Assembly: GCF_004614165.1 (NCBI RefSeq)
Contig: NZ_SPVG01000211.1
Span: 1-46,976 of the forward strand
Length of the DNA: 46,976 bases
Reading direction: 5' to 3'
DNA from: Duganella callida
GTDB lineage: Bacteria > Pseudomonadota > Gammaproteobacteria > Burkholderiales > Burkholderiaceae_D
In this document: piece after piece, positions 15,658 to 24,169 of the stretch
How positions within the stretch are numbered: the stretch's first letter is position 1
Layout: each line of letters begins with the position of its first letter
Made by a program: the position numbers and the translations under genes
Notes under the pieces: generated by a model
What the model was told of the DNA's origin: nothing
Databases searched by the model: none
Seen by the model: the letters and a program-made list of their open reading frames with translations, nothing else

Positions 15658-17042
15658 AGGTGAAGGTCCCGTCGCTGCCGCGCGTGCCGGTGGTGACGCA
15701 CTCCCTGCGCGGCCGCCTGCTATGGTTTTTGCTGGCCGCCATCACCATGGCGGCTCTGGCGCAGGCCACCATCGCCTACCGCAGCGCGCTCAGCGACGCC
15801 GACCAGATCTTCGACTACCACATGCAGCAGATGGCGATGTCGCTGCGTTCCAGCGCCACGCTGACCAACAAGGCCGCCGACACCGCGGCCGATCCGGAAA
15901 ACGATGACCTGGTGGTGCAGGTCTGGACCCCGGACGGTGCCCAGGTATTCCGCTCGCTGTCGCGCGCGGCGCTGCCGCAACGGGCGGTGCTGGGCTTTTC
16001 CAACGTGCGGGTCAACAAGACCACCTACCGCGTGTTCTCGGTGCAGACTTCCAACCAGACCGTACAGATCGCCCAGGACATGGCGGTGCGCCAGCGCATG
16101 GCCGGCACGCTGGCGCTGCGCACCGTCGGACCGATCGCCGTCATGGCGCCGGTGCTGATGCTGGTGGTGTGGTGGGTGGTGTCCGGCTCGCTGGCGCCGG
16201 TGTCGCGCGTCAAGCGGCAGGTGGCGGCGCGCCAGGCCGACGATTTGTCGCCGGTGTCGGAAAACGACCTGCCGGACGAGGTGCTGCCGCTGGTGCAGGA
16301 ACTGAACCTGCTGTTCGTGCGCGTGCGCACGGCGTTCGAGGCGCAGCAGCACTTCGTGGCCGATGCCGCGCACGAGTTGCGCACGCCGCTGGCGGCCCTG
16401 AAATTGCAGGTGCTGAGCCTGGAGCGGGCGCAGGATGCCGCCGCGCGCAGCGTGGCCGTCTCGCGCGTCACGGCCGGCATCGAGCGCGCCACGCGGCTGG
16501 TCGAGCAACTGCTGGTGCTGGCGCGGCAGGAGGGCGGCGTCGAGGAAGTCAAGCTGGAGCCGGTCAATCTCAGCGACCTGGTCAAGCGCGTGCTCGGCGA
16601 CATGAACGGCCTGGCCCAGGCGCGCCAGATCGACCTGGGCCTGAATCATGCCGACGAGGTGGTGCTGGCCGGCCAGCAGGACGCGCTGCTGATCCTGCTG
16701 CGCAATCTGGTCGACAACGCCATCAAGTACACGCCGGCCGGCGGCACCGTCGATATCGACTTGCGCCGTAGCGTGGGCGCCACAAAAAACGCCCCGGCGC
16801 GCATCGTGCTGAGCGTGGAAGATTCCGGTCCCGGCATCCCGCCGGAAGAGCGCGAACGGGTGTTCAGCCGCTTCTACCGCGTGCCCGGCAGCCCGGCCGG
16901 CGGCAGCGGTCTGGGCATGGCCATCGTGCAGTCGATTGCCGAGCGCCACCATGCCACCCTCAAGCTCGACCAGTCCGAGCGGCTGGGGGGGCTGAAGATC
17001 AGCGTCGATTTTCCCGAGACTGTAAAGCCCACTCCAGTCTAA
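15654..17042 (+). CDS. QseC-like sensor histidine kinase
   Basis: 462 residues. Two membrane helices (about 20-42 and 157-178) flank a periplasmic domain with the QseC-like opening ALSDADQIFDYHMQQMAMSL. A HAMP linker follows, then the DHp domain with phosphoacceptor His240 in HELRTPLAAL, and the ATPase with N box NLVDNAIKYTP, G1 DSGPGI and G2 GGSGLGMAIV. It should sense an envelope signal and phosphorylate the partner regulator encoded just upstream with a 4-bp overlap. Its position behind an HtrA protease suggests envelope stress as the cue, which is inference. Confidence 0.94.
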   Translation: MKVKVPSLPRVPVVTHSLRGRLLWFLLAAITMAALAQATIAYRSALSDADQIFDYHMQQMAMSLRSSATLTNKAADTAADPENDDLVVQVWTPDGAQVFRSLSRAALPQRAVLGFSNVRVNKTTYRVFSVQTSNQTVQIAQDMAVRQRMAGTLALRTVGPIAVMAPVLMLVVWWVVSGSLAPVSRVKRQVAARQADDLSPVSENDLPDEVLPLVQELNLLFVRVRTAFEAQQHFVADAAHELRTPLAALKLQVLSLERAQDAAARSVAVSRVTAGIERATRLVEQLLVLARQEGGVEEVKLEPVNLSDLVKRVLGDMNGLAQARQIDLGLNHADEVVLAGQQDALLILLRNLVDNAIKYTPAGGTVDIDLRRSVGATKNAPARIVLSVEDSGPGIPPEERERVFSRFYRVPGSPAGGSGLGMAIVQSIAERHHATLKLDQSERLGGLKISVDFPETVKPTPV

Positions 17043-17074
17043 AATGCCGTTTTTACATGGCGTGGGAGTGGTGC

Positions 17075-18214
17075 ATGAAGAAAATCGGATTTTCGGGAAC
17101 GCTGGACCCGATCACCAACGGTCATATGTGGGTGATCAACGAAGCGCGTTCGCTGGCGGACGAGGTGGTGGTATTCCTGTCCGAGAATCCGGCCAAGAAG
17201 CCCAAGTTCACGGCCGAGGAGCGCAAGAGCATCATCGCGCTCAGTTGCGCCGAGCAGGGCTGGGATAACGTCTCGGTGGTGATCGTGCGCGGCGACTACA
17301 CGGCGCGCGCGGCCAAGAAGCAGGGCGTGCACTGCCTGATCCGCGGCATCCGCACCACCGCCGACTTCGACTACGAAAACCTGATCCAGCAGACCAACGT
17401 CGACGTGCTGCAGGGCGCCAAGACCGTGTTCGTGATGCCGCCGCGCGACCTGGGTTCGGTCAGCTCCTCGTTCGTGAAAGCGCTGGAAGGGCCGATCGGC
17501 TGGAACTGGATCATGAAGAAATTCGTGCCGGGACCGGCCTACCACGCCTGGGTGCTGAGCTGGCTGCGGCGCGAGTGGGAAACCCTGTGGGACTACGAAC
17601 ACCGCGACGCCACCGCCATCGCCCACGCCGACGACTGGTTCGCCCGCCTGACCGGCGAGACCGCGTATGGCGGCGCGGCGCGCCATTACCACAACCTCGA
17701 CCACCTGGTGCACGGCCTGTGCGAAATCCGCGTCTGGGCCGCCAACACCCGGCCCGACGCGGCCGACGTCGACATCATCAAACAGGCGTTCTGGTTCCAC
17801 GACGCGGAATATGGCCACAACCGCGATGCCGGCGCGCCGACCAACGAAGAAGCCAGCGCGCAACTATGGCTGGGCAGCCACCTGGGGCAGGAAATGAGCG
17901 ACGCGGCCGAGCTGATACGTGCGACCGACCACTTCCAGGAAGCCAGCATCACCCATCGCCTGAAAGATATTTTGCTGTGTGTGGATCTGGCCATCCTCGG
18001 CCAGGACGACGAGGTCTACCATAACTACGCGCGCGCGATCCGGCAGGAATACCTCCACCTGCCGGACGACGAATATCGTCGCCAGCGCAGCGGCGCGCTG
18101 GCGCACCTGAGCCGCAAGGCCGAAGCGGGCCAGCTGTTCCGCGACGCCTACTTCGCCGACCAGTACAACGAGCGCGCCATCGCCAACATGCAGCGCGAAA
18201 TCGCCGGGCTGTAG
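17075..18214 (+). CDS. CoaD-like adenylyltransferase fused to an HD-domain phosphohydrolase
   Basis: 379 residues from the ATG at 17075, which has GGGAG 6 bp upstream; an earlier in-frame ATG at 17057 lacks a site. Residues 1-140 carry all marks of phosphopantetheine adenylyltransferase: GTLDPITNGH (8-17), KKPKFTAEER, RGIRTTADFDYE and SSSFVK (130-135). From about 155 on it is a COG4339-type HD domain protein: HYHNLDH (204-210), WFHDAEYG with His242-Asp243, and ATDHF (283-287). CoaD makes dephospho-CoA in the fourth step of CoA synthesis. The HD part should hydrolyse a phosphate bond in a nucleotide or related compound. Both catalytic sets look intact. The combination is unusual; see findings. 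Confidence 0.85.
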   Translation: MKKIGFSGTLDPITNGHMWVINEARSLADEVVVFLSENPAKKPKFTAEERKSIIALSCAEQGWDNVSVVIVRGDYTARAAKKQGVHCLIRGIRTTADFDYENLIQQTNVDVLQGAKTVFVMPPRDLGSVSSSFVKALEGPIGWNWIMKKFVPGPAYHAWVLSWLRREWETLWDYEHRDATAIAHADDWFARLTGETAYGGAARHYHNLDHLVHGLCEIRVWAANTRPDAADVDIIKQAFWFHDAEYGHNRDAGAPTNEEASAQLWLGSHLGQEMSDAAELIRATDHFQEASITHRLKDILLCVDLAILGQDDEVYHNYARAIRQEYLHLPDDEYRRQRSGALAHLSRKAEAGQLFRDAYFADQYNERAIANMQREIAGL

Positions 18215-18226
18215 AGTCCCCCGATT

Positions 18227-18733
18227 TTACTGCGGCGGCAGTTCGATGGTTTCCTTGCGCGCGGCCATGGCTTCGCCCAGTTCCATCAGGTCCAGCTTGG
18301 TTTTGCGGACTTTCGGGAACATGTCGGTTTCTTCTTCTTCGACGTGGTGGTCGATCATTTCCGACAGCACTTTGACCTTGGCGTCGAACAGGTCGTCGGT
18401 CGGTTCCATTTCCTGGATCTGCGCAATCAGGTCTTTGGCGGAAGCGTGTTCGACCAGCGACTCGTCCATGATGTCGTCGTCCTTGATGGCTTTGCGTACA
18501 GCCGGATAGAAGATTTCTTCCTCGATCATGGTGTGCCTGATCAGCTCTTCGCAGATCTGCATCGCCAGCTTGTGCTTGCTGACATTGGCGCGATCGCCCA
18601 GTTGTTCGTATTGCTCGAACAGCGATTTCACCTGTTCATGGTCCTCCGTCAGCAGGGTGATCGCATCCTGCGGATCGGTTTCGGTCGGGATGGCTTTGCC
18701 TACTTTGGCGGGCGTGTGGGAAGTGGTTCTCAT
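18227..18733 (-). CDS. Hemerythrin HHE-domain protein
   Basis: 168 residues, soluble. The helical HHE pattern is present: His32 (EDHEQVKSLFEQYEQL), His67 (LIRHTMIEEEIFYP), His96 (VEHASAKDLI), and His129/His130 with E-rich following stretch (DHHVEEEETDMFPKV). Such proteins bind a di-iron centre and are linked to oxygen, NO or iron-stress handling in the cytoplasm. GTAAGGAGC lies before the ATG. It ends 12 bp from the convergent CoaD/HD gene. No partner gene is evident. Confidence 0.92.
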   Translation of the reverse strand: MRTTSHTPAKVGKAIPTETDPQDAITLLTEDHEQVKSLFEQYEQLGDRANVSKHKLAMQICEELIRHTMIEEEIFYPAVRKAIKDDDIMDESLVEHASAKDLIAQIQEMEPTDDLFDAKVKVLSEMIDHHVEEEETDMFPKVRKTKLDLMELGEAMAARKETIELPPQ

Positions 18734-18816
18734 GTCGGCTCCTTACGTGGCTGATGGACGTACGAGCCCAGTCTAGAAGCCGCTCCCCCCACCGTCTGTG
18801 CGTTGCGCCACGTTGT

Positions 18817-19296
18817 TTACGGAGCCAGCCGCGTGAAGACGAAGTCGTGGTTCTTGACCAGCGCCTGGTGACAGCCCCAGCAAGTCTGATGCTGGGCTTC
18901 ATCTGCGGGCTTGCCGTCGATGAAGCGGCCGAAACCCCAGCCGCCGGTCGCCGCATATTTCCTGGAATCCTTGACCATCACCTGCACCGTGGTGGCCTTG
19001 CCCGGCACATAGGCGGGCGGCGATTCCGCCGACTGCACGTGTTTCCAGGCCAGCTTGACCAGTACCGTGCCGTCGGGGAAAGGCAGCTGGTTTTTTTCGA
19101 TCGCGGCCATGGCGACCGGATTGCCCACCACCACGCGCAATTCGTCCAGCGGCGCCGTTTCGTGGGCCGGGGCAATGAATTGCCATTGGCGGTAGCCTTC
19201 GGGCAGCGTTACACCATAGATCGGCGAGGCGGCGGGGGCGGCCGCCCGGGCCAGGCCAGTGGCGGCAAACAGCAGGGATAGCAGCAGAGATTTCAT
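18817..19296 (-). CDS. Cytochrome P460 family protein
   Basis: 159 residues from the ATG at 19296, with GAGGAG a few bases upstream. The signal peptide runs to about residue 19. The mature protein has YRQWQFIAPAHETAPL, an early conserved block in the P460 family, and a single c-type haem site CWGCH at 139-143 near the C-terminus, followed by KNHDFVFTRL. P460 proteins carry an unusual crosslinked haem and oxidise hydroxylamine or similar small nitrogen compounds in the periplasm; many family members in heterotrophs have no known role. Upstream of the hemerythrin gene on the same strand. Confidence 0.85.
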   Translation of the reverse strand: MKSLLLSLLFAATGLARAAAPAASPIYGVTLPEGYRQWQFIAPAHETAPLDELRVVVGNPVAMAAIEKNQLPFPDGTVLVKLAWKHVQSAESPPAYVPGKATTVQVMVKDSRKYAATGGWGFGRFIDGKPADEAQHQTCWGCHQALVKNHDFVFTRLAP

Positions 19297-19360
19297 GGCA
19301 GAGCTCCTCAAGAATTTAATAATCGTATCAGATTAAATCGTATGCGTCAGTAATTCCTTT

Positions 19361-19382
19361 TAAAAACGGCCCGTAGGCCGTT
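19361..19382 (-). terminator. Rho-independent terminator of the Sel1 lipoprotein gene
   Basis: On the minus strand AACGGCC and GGCCGTT pair around a TACG loop and run into TTTTT. It lies 16 bp after the stop codon of the Sel1-repeat gene. Confidence 0.78.
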
Positions 19383-19397
19383 CGCGTGGCGACCGGT

Positions 19398-20138
19398 TCA
19401 GAACCGGTTCCAATTATTCCGCCGATGTTCGCTGGCTTCCATCATCAAGTGAGAGGCTCTTTGCTCATCCTTTCGGGTAAGGTCATCGCCGCGCTGCACC
19501 GTCATCGCCAGTTCCTGGATGGCGGGCGGATACTCGTGCTCGGCCGCTTCCTCCAGCCAGGCGCGGCCCTTGGCACGGTCGCGGACGACGCCGATGCCGT
19601 CGTTGTAGAGGTAGGACAGCAGGAACATCGCATGCGGGTTGCCCAGCTGGCTGGCTTGTTCCAGCCAATGCGCGGCCCGGACCGGATCGCGCGGCACCCC
19701 TTCGCCATTCTTGTACAGCAGGCCCAGCATCAGCGATGCCTTGGCGTGCTGCTGACGGGCCGCCATGTCGTACCACGGCGCTGCGGCTGCCGGCGCGGCC
19801 GGTACGCCGGCCACGCCGACCCGCAGCATCTCGCCGGCCTGGAACGCGGCTTCGCGGTCGCCGCCGCGCGCCGCCAGCTCGAACAACGCGAGCGCGGCGT
19901 CGCGCTGTTTGGGACGGGCCTGATACAGGATGGCCAGCTCGCGCTGTGCCACCGGCAGGTGTTGCCCGGCCCAGTCCATCAGCTTGCGCTCGGCGTGGGC
20001 GTCGGCTTCCTGCCGGGCTTTCATGCCCAGCACTTCGATCTGCGCCGAGCTCGGCGCTTCCCGCTGGATCTGGCAGCCGAACAGCAAGGCCGAGGTCACG
20101 ACGACCAGGGCCATGCCGGCGGAGTGGTGGATGCGCAT
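19398..20138 (-). CDS. Sel1-repeat lipoprotein
   Basis: 246 residues. Signal peptide with lipobox LLFGC, lipidated Cys at about 22. The rest is a helical solenoid with Sel1/TPR-like repeats: AARGGDREAAFQAGEMLRVG, ARQQHAKASLMLGLLYKNGEGVPRDP (in parts) and ASQLGNPHAMFLLSYLYNDG. Such solenoids hold protein partners in the periplasm at the inner face of the outer membrane. It is 13 bp downstream of the CpdB-like gene and likely cotranscribed. The function is unknown. Confidence 0.83.
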   Translation of the reverse strand: MRIHHSAGMALVVVTSALLFGCQIQREAPSSAQIEVLGMKARQEADAHAERKLMDWAGQHLPVAQRELAILYQARPKQRDAALALFELAARGGDREAAFQAGEMLRVGVAGVPAAPAAAAPWYDMAARQQHAKASLMLGLLYKNGEGVPRDPVRAAHWLEQASQLGNPHAMFLLSYLYNDGIGVVRDRAKGRAWLEEAAEHEYPPAIQELAMTVQRGDDLTRKDEQRASHLMMEASEHRRNNWNRF

Positions 20139-20151
20139 GGCGTGCCCCTGC

Positions 20152-22269
20152 TTATTTGCTCAAGTCGATGGCGTACTTGGCGAAGCCGCTCGCATCCAGG
20201 CCGCCTTCGGCGGTGACGGCGCTCAGGCCGGCGCTCTTGGCCAGCGCCAGGTGGCCGGGCGCCGAACGCAGGATCACCGGACCGGCGGTGGTGGTCTTGA
20301 CGAAGCTCCAGCTGCGCGCGCTGCCATTGCCGGCCAGCGTGACCTTGCCGGTCGCCGCGCCCTGCGCCGCCAGGTAATTGCTGACCACGGTCTGGTTGGC
20401 GTCCGGCGACTTGATGATGGTCTTGCTGCCGTCGATGCCCGGCACGGCGCCGCCGCCGCCCGCGCGGTAGTCGTTGGTGGCGACGATAAAGTCATCCGTA
20501 TCGGCCACGGGCTTGCCGTTGTAGCTCAGGTTGACGATGCGGCTGCCGCCCGGCTTGGTGACGTCGATCTGGTAGGTCAGCGCATTGTTCTCGGCGTAGA
20601 ACACGTCGTAGTTGTAGATAGTGCCGTACGACGGCACCAGGTCCTGCTCGGTGGTCTTGCCCGGGTCGATCTGACCGAACTGCTTGGCCGCGGTTTCCAG
20701 CCATGCCTTCAGGTCGGATCCCTTGATCTTGACCGCCTGCAGGTTGTTGTTCGAGTACAGGTACAGGTCGCCCGGATTACGCACTTGCAGGCCGACCGGC
20801 GCGCTCGAGGAAGCCCCCGGCGCCACGTCGGTGAAGTCGGATGGACCGTTGCGGCCGGCCTTGAACGGCGCGCTGCACGAGATCACCGGGATGTTCTTGT
20901 AGCTGGCCAGGGTGGCATCGGTGCTGGTGGCGATGAAGTTCTTCACGTACGCCAGCTGCGCCTGGTTGACCAGCTGGATCGCGGTCACATCGCCCACCAG
21001 CGAGAAGTAGGACGACATTTCGAAATCGGTGGTTACGCCCAGCGGCTGCTTGGCGTAGGCGATGGTGGCGGCGTGCTCGCTGGCGACCAGCGGCGCGATG
21101 GCGGCGTCGGCGGCGACGTTGGTGCTGCCGTCGGTGTACTTGAAACCGCGCGATTCCACCGTGGTCTTGCCGTTCTGCACCACCCACTTGCCATTGGTGT
21201 AGGCCAGCGTCATCTTGATGATGCCCAGGCGGCGGCCCCAGCTCTGCGCCATCACGGTCGGCACGCCGTTGACGAAGCCGTTGACGGCGTCGATGTTGGC
21301 GCTGGCCGGGAAGGCGGCGAACGACGGGTCGAGCGCGGCGGCGCCGGTCTCTTTGCCTTTCGGGAAGATCAGGTGCGAGTGGCCGATCAGCAGCGCGTCA
21401 ATGCCGGTGCTGGTCAGGTGGTAGGAACCGTTTTCCATTTTCGGGCTGTAGCTGCTCGGGTCGAGACCGCCGTGCGACAGCGCCACCACCAGGTCGGCGC
21501 CCTTGCTGCGCAGTTCGGGCACGTACTGCTTGGCCGCCTCCTGCACGCCAGTGACGGCGACCTTGCCGGCCAGGTTTTTCTGGTCCCATTCCAGGATCTG
21601 CGGCGGCACGAAGCTCATGATGCCGATGTTCAGTTTCACGTCCAGCTTGGTCCCATCGGGCTTGACGGCCGAGAAGGTCTTGGGCAGCAGGGTGTAGGGC
21701 TGGACGATGGGCTTGCCGCTGGCCACGCCGGTGACGTTGGTCAGCACCAGCGGGAAGGCCGGCGCGCCGCAAGTGCCGCCCGGTTTGGTGACGCCGGGGA
21801 TGCCGAAGTCGGTGTTGGTGATCTGGCTCAGGAACGGCAGGCCGTAGTTGAATTCGTGGTTGCCGAAGCCGCCGCCGTCGAACTTCATGGCGTTCATGGC
21901 CTTGTGCACGGCCAGCGTGTCGCTGCAGGCGATCGGCTTGGTCACGGCCTGCATGTCGCCCAGCAGCGTGCCCTGGATCACGTCGCCGTCGTCGAGCAGC
22001 ACGTTGTTGGGGTTTTCCTGGCGCGCGGCGTTGACCAGGGTGGCGGTGCGCTCCAGGCCCAGGCTGGTGTCTTCGGACAGCGAGTAGTAGTTGTAGCTCA
22101 TCACGTTGGCGTGGATGTCGGTGGTTTCCAACAGGGCCAGGGTGACGGTGGTGCCTTCCGGGATCGCCGGCGCGGCGGGCGGCGTGGCGGTGACCGGATT
22201 GTTATCGCCGCCGCATGCTACCAGGCCGGCCGCGGTGAGCGCGGCCAGCATTACCAGATTCAATTTCAT
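20152..22269 (-). CDS. CpdB-like 2',3'-cyclic nucleotide phosphodiesterase/3'-nucleotidase, lipoprotein
   Basis: 705 residues. Lipobox LVAC near residue 19 marks a lipoprotein, whereas classical CpdB is soluble. The metallophosphoesterase domain shows TTDIHANV, DDGDVIQG, FGNHEFNYG, ALSHGG and IGHSH, the five metal and nucleotide motifs. The C-terminal 5'-nucleotidase domain contains VATNDYRAGGGG for base stacking. It should hydrolyse 2',3'-cyclic and 3'-mononucleotides in the periplasm, releasing nucleosides and phosphate. GAGG lies before the ATG. Sel1 lipoprotein follows in the same operon. Confidence 0.9.
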   Translation of the reverse strand: MKLNLVMLAALTAAGLVACGGDNNPVTATPPAAPAIPEGTTVTLALLETTDIHANVMSYNYYSLSEDTSLGLERTATLVNAARQENPNNVLLDDGDVIQGTLLGDMQAVTKPIACSDTLAVHKAMNAMKFDGGGFGNHEFNYGLPFLSQITNTDFGIPGVTKPGGTCGAPAFPLVLTNVTGVASGKPIVQPYTLLPKTFSAVKPDGTKLDVKLNIGIMSFVPPQILEWDQKNLAGKVAVTGVQEAAKQYVPELRSKGADLVVALSHGGLDPSSYSPKMENGSYHLTSTGIDALLIGHSHLIFPKGKETGAAALDPSFAAFPASANIDAVNGFVNGVPTVMAQSWGRRLGIIKMTLAYTNGKWVVQNGKTTVESRGFKYTDGSTNVAADAAIAPLVASEHAATIAYAKQPLGVTTDFEMSSYFSLVGDVTAIQLVNQAQLAYVKNFIATSTDATLASYKNIPVISCSAPFKAGRNGPSDFTDVAPGASSSAPVGLQVRNPGDLYLYSNNNLQAVKIKGSDLKAWLETAAKQFGQIDPGKTTEQDLVPSYGTIYNYDVFYAENNALTYQIDVTKPGGSRIVNLSYNGKPVADTDDFIVATNDYRAGGGGAVPGIDGSKTIIKSPDANQTVVSNYLAAQGAATGKVTLAGNGSARSWSFVKTTTAGPVILRSAPGHLALAKSAGLSAVTAEGGLDASGFAKYAIDLSK

Positions 22270-22358
22270 CGCAACCTCGAAGAATGGGAATTCAAGGTTG
22301 CGACTTTAACTACTTTACGTGACGGCTACATGACAGCGCGTTGATCCGTTTGTATCAA

Positions 22359-24161
22359 TCAGTAGGCCCAGTAGGGGCCGGTCTTGCCGCCGGTGGTGGC
22401 GTCTTCCATGACGACGAACACGCGGCGGCCATAGAAGAACGGCAGGCCCCAGTCGAAATAGCTGCCGCCGGCCGTGCCGCCCACCTGCGCCGCACTGATG
22501 GTCGAGTCCAGCGCCACCAGGTTGACCAGGCTGAAACTGACCGCGCCGCTGACGCTGCCGTCGGCGGCGGTGTTGGTGGCGCTCAGCGCCAGCGGCGCCG
22601 CCGGACAGTAGAAATCGCCGCCGGAGCACTGACGGATGCTGCTGTCGCTGAAGAAGTAGCCGTTGGAGCCGCTGTCGATGAAGCTGGCGCTGTACGTCTT
22701 GCCTTGGTAGGTGGTGCTGAAGTCGCCGCCGCTGTTGGCCTGGTAGATGGTTGCGCTGCCGATGGTGTTGTTGCTCTGCGTGTTGACGCCGAAAATCAGC
22801 GTGCCGCTGACCGACGTCAGGCCGGCCGTTCCCACCGCCGGCAGGGCGATCAGCACGCCGTTGTTGTTGGTGCTGAACGACGCTACCGGATTGCCGATCT
22901 GCTGCGCCAGCGGCATGGTGCTGGCGGTGCAGTTGCCGCTGGCGCAGGCGTAATAGATGCCGCCGACCGCCGTGTTGACGCAGGACGCGCCGCAATCCTG
23001 CTTGAACATGCCGACGCCGAGGATGCCCTTGGCGCCCAGCGCGGCCAGCGTGCCGAGGTTGCTGCCGGCGCTGCTGCAGCTGGCTGGCGTGCCGGCATAG
23101 CTGGCGCCGCGGTCGCCGATCACCTGGATGGAGATGCCGGCGGCCACCTCGTCCGCCATCTTGACGTCGGCCTGGCGCACCGCGCCCCAGGTATAGCCGC
23201 TGATGAACTTGCCGCATTCGCCGGCGTCGGCGCCGCTGGCCGTGCTCACCGCCGGCAAGGCCAGCGTCGAACTGAGCTGGCTGGCCAGCAGGCGCAGGCC
23301 GTAGGAGCCGGTGTCGAGCAGCACGTGGTCGACCGTCTGGCACACGCTGCTGCCGGGGCGGCACACGGTCACGCTCACGTACGGCACATTGATCGCGCCG
23401 CTGACGCCGCTCGGACCGTTGTCGACCACGATGGCGGTGCTGTTGCTGAGCGCGGCGGTGACGCTGAGCGCGGCGCTGGCCGTGGCGGTGCCGCCGTCGC
23501 CGCTGCAGCTCAAGCTGTAGGTAAAGTTGCCGGCATCGGTGGGCGTGACGGTGACCGCGCCGGAAGTGCTCCTGGCGCCGCTCCAGCCGCCGCTGGCGTT
23601 GCAGACAGTGGCGTTGGCCGATGACCAGCTCAGCGTGGTGCTTTGGGCGGTGCTGATGTTGGCCGGCGCGAACGTCAGGCTGACCGTGGGCGTGGGCGGC
23701 GGCGTGGCCACCGTCACCGTGGCGGTGTTGCTGACGCTGCCGCAAGTCAGGGTGTAGCTGGCCGTGCCGGCATCGCCGGCGCTGACGGCCTGGGTGCCGC
23801 TGCTGGCCACGCTGCCGCTCCACGCGCCCGATGCGGTGCAACCGCCGGCCGGCGGATTGCTGACGCTCCAGCTCAGCGTGATCACCTGACCGGTGGTGGT
23901 GGCGGTCGGCGTGGCGCTGATGCTGACCACCGGCACGGCCGCCGTCATGCCTTCGCTGACGCCGGTCGACGAGCTGCCGCCATTGGTCGAGCCGCCACCG
24001 CACGCCGACAGCACGGCCGCGACCAGCATCGCCAGCATGACCGCGAGCGCTGGCCGCGGCTCTGCCTCTCGCACGACCGTGCGGACCGGCTCCGGCGCAG
24101 CCGCCCGAGCGCCGTGCGTCATCCTGCCCGACAGCAGACGCGTCAATTGGGCCATGTTCAT
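22359..24161 (-). CDS. DUF3443 lipoprotein with two Ig-like repeats and a predicted pepsin-like domain
   Basis: 600 residues. A long basic N-terminus leads to a lipobox LSAC with Cys54. Two tandem Ig-like repeats (about 77-152 and 158-236) each hold a Cys pair. The DUF3443 domain (about 240-600) has paired motifs LLDTGSYGL (Asp283) and FIDSGSNGY (Asp496), a possible flap Tyr323 in SGYTWG, GILGVGMF at 379-386, SGTLIFGV and a last strand PFFYGRRVFVVMED. These occur in the order and spacing of pepsin-like aspartic peptidases. I infer a surface-anchored aspartic protease; no activity is proven. Translation follows DUF2844 with an 8-bp gap and AAGGA overlapping that gene's stop. Confidence 0.85.
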   Translation of the reverse strand: MNMAQLTRLLSGRMTHGARAAAPEPVRTVVREAEPRPALAVMLAMLVAAVLSACGGGSTNGGSSSTGVSEGMTAAVPVVSISATPTATTTGQVITLSWSVSNPPAGGCTASGAWSGSVASSGTQAVSAGDAGTASYTLTCGSVSNTATVTVATPPPTPTVSLTFAPANISTAQSTTLSWSSANATVCNASGGWSGARSTSGAVTVTPTDAGNFTYSLSCSGDGGTATASAALSVTAALSNSTAIVVDNGPSGVSGAINVPYVSVTVCRPGSSVCQTVDHVLLDTGSYGLRLLASQLSSTLALPAVSTASGADAGECGKFISGYTWGAVRQADVKMADEVAAGISIQVIGDRGASYAGTPASCSSAGSNLGTLAALGAKGILGVGMFKQDCGASCVNTAVGGIYYACASGNCTASTMPLAQQIGNPVASFSTNNNGVLIALPAVGTAGLTSVSGTLIFGVNTQSNNTIGSATIYQANSGGDFSTTYQGKTYSASFIDSGSNGYFFSDSSIRQCSGGDFYCPAAPLALSATNTAADGSVSGAVSFSLVNLVALDSTISAAQVGGTAGGSYFDWGLPFFYGRRVFVVMEDATTGGKTGPYWAY

Positions 24162-24169
24162 GCAGTTCC

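Noticed and set aside
19386-19412. Repeated ACCGGTTC near the end of the Sel1 gene
   Set aside because: Only two copies, partly in coding sequence; probably chance.
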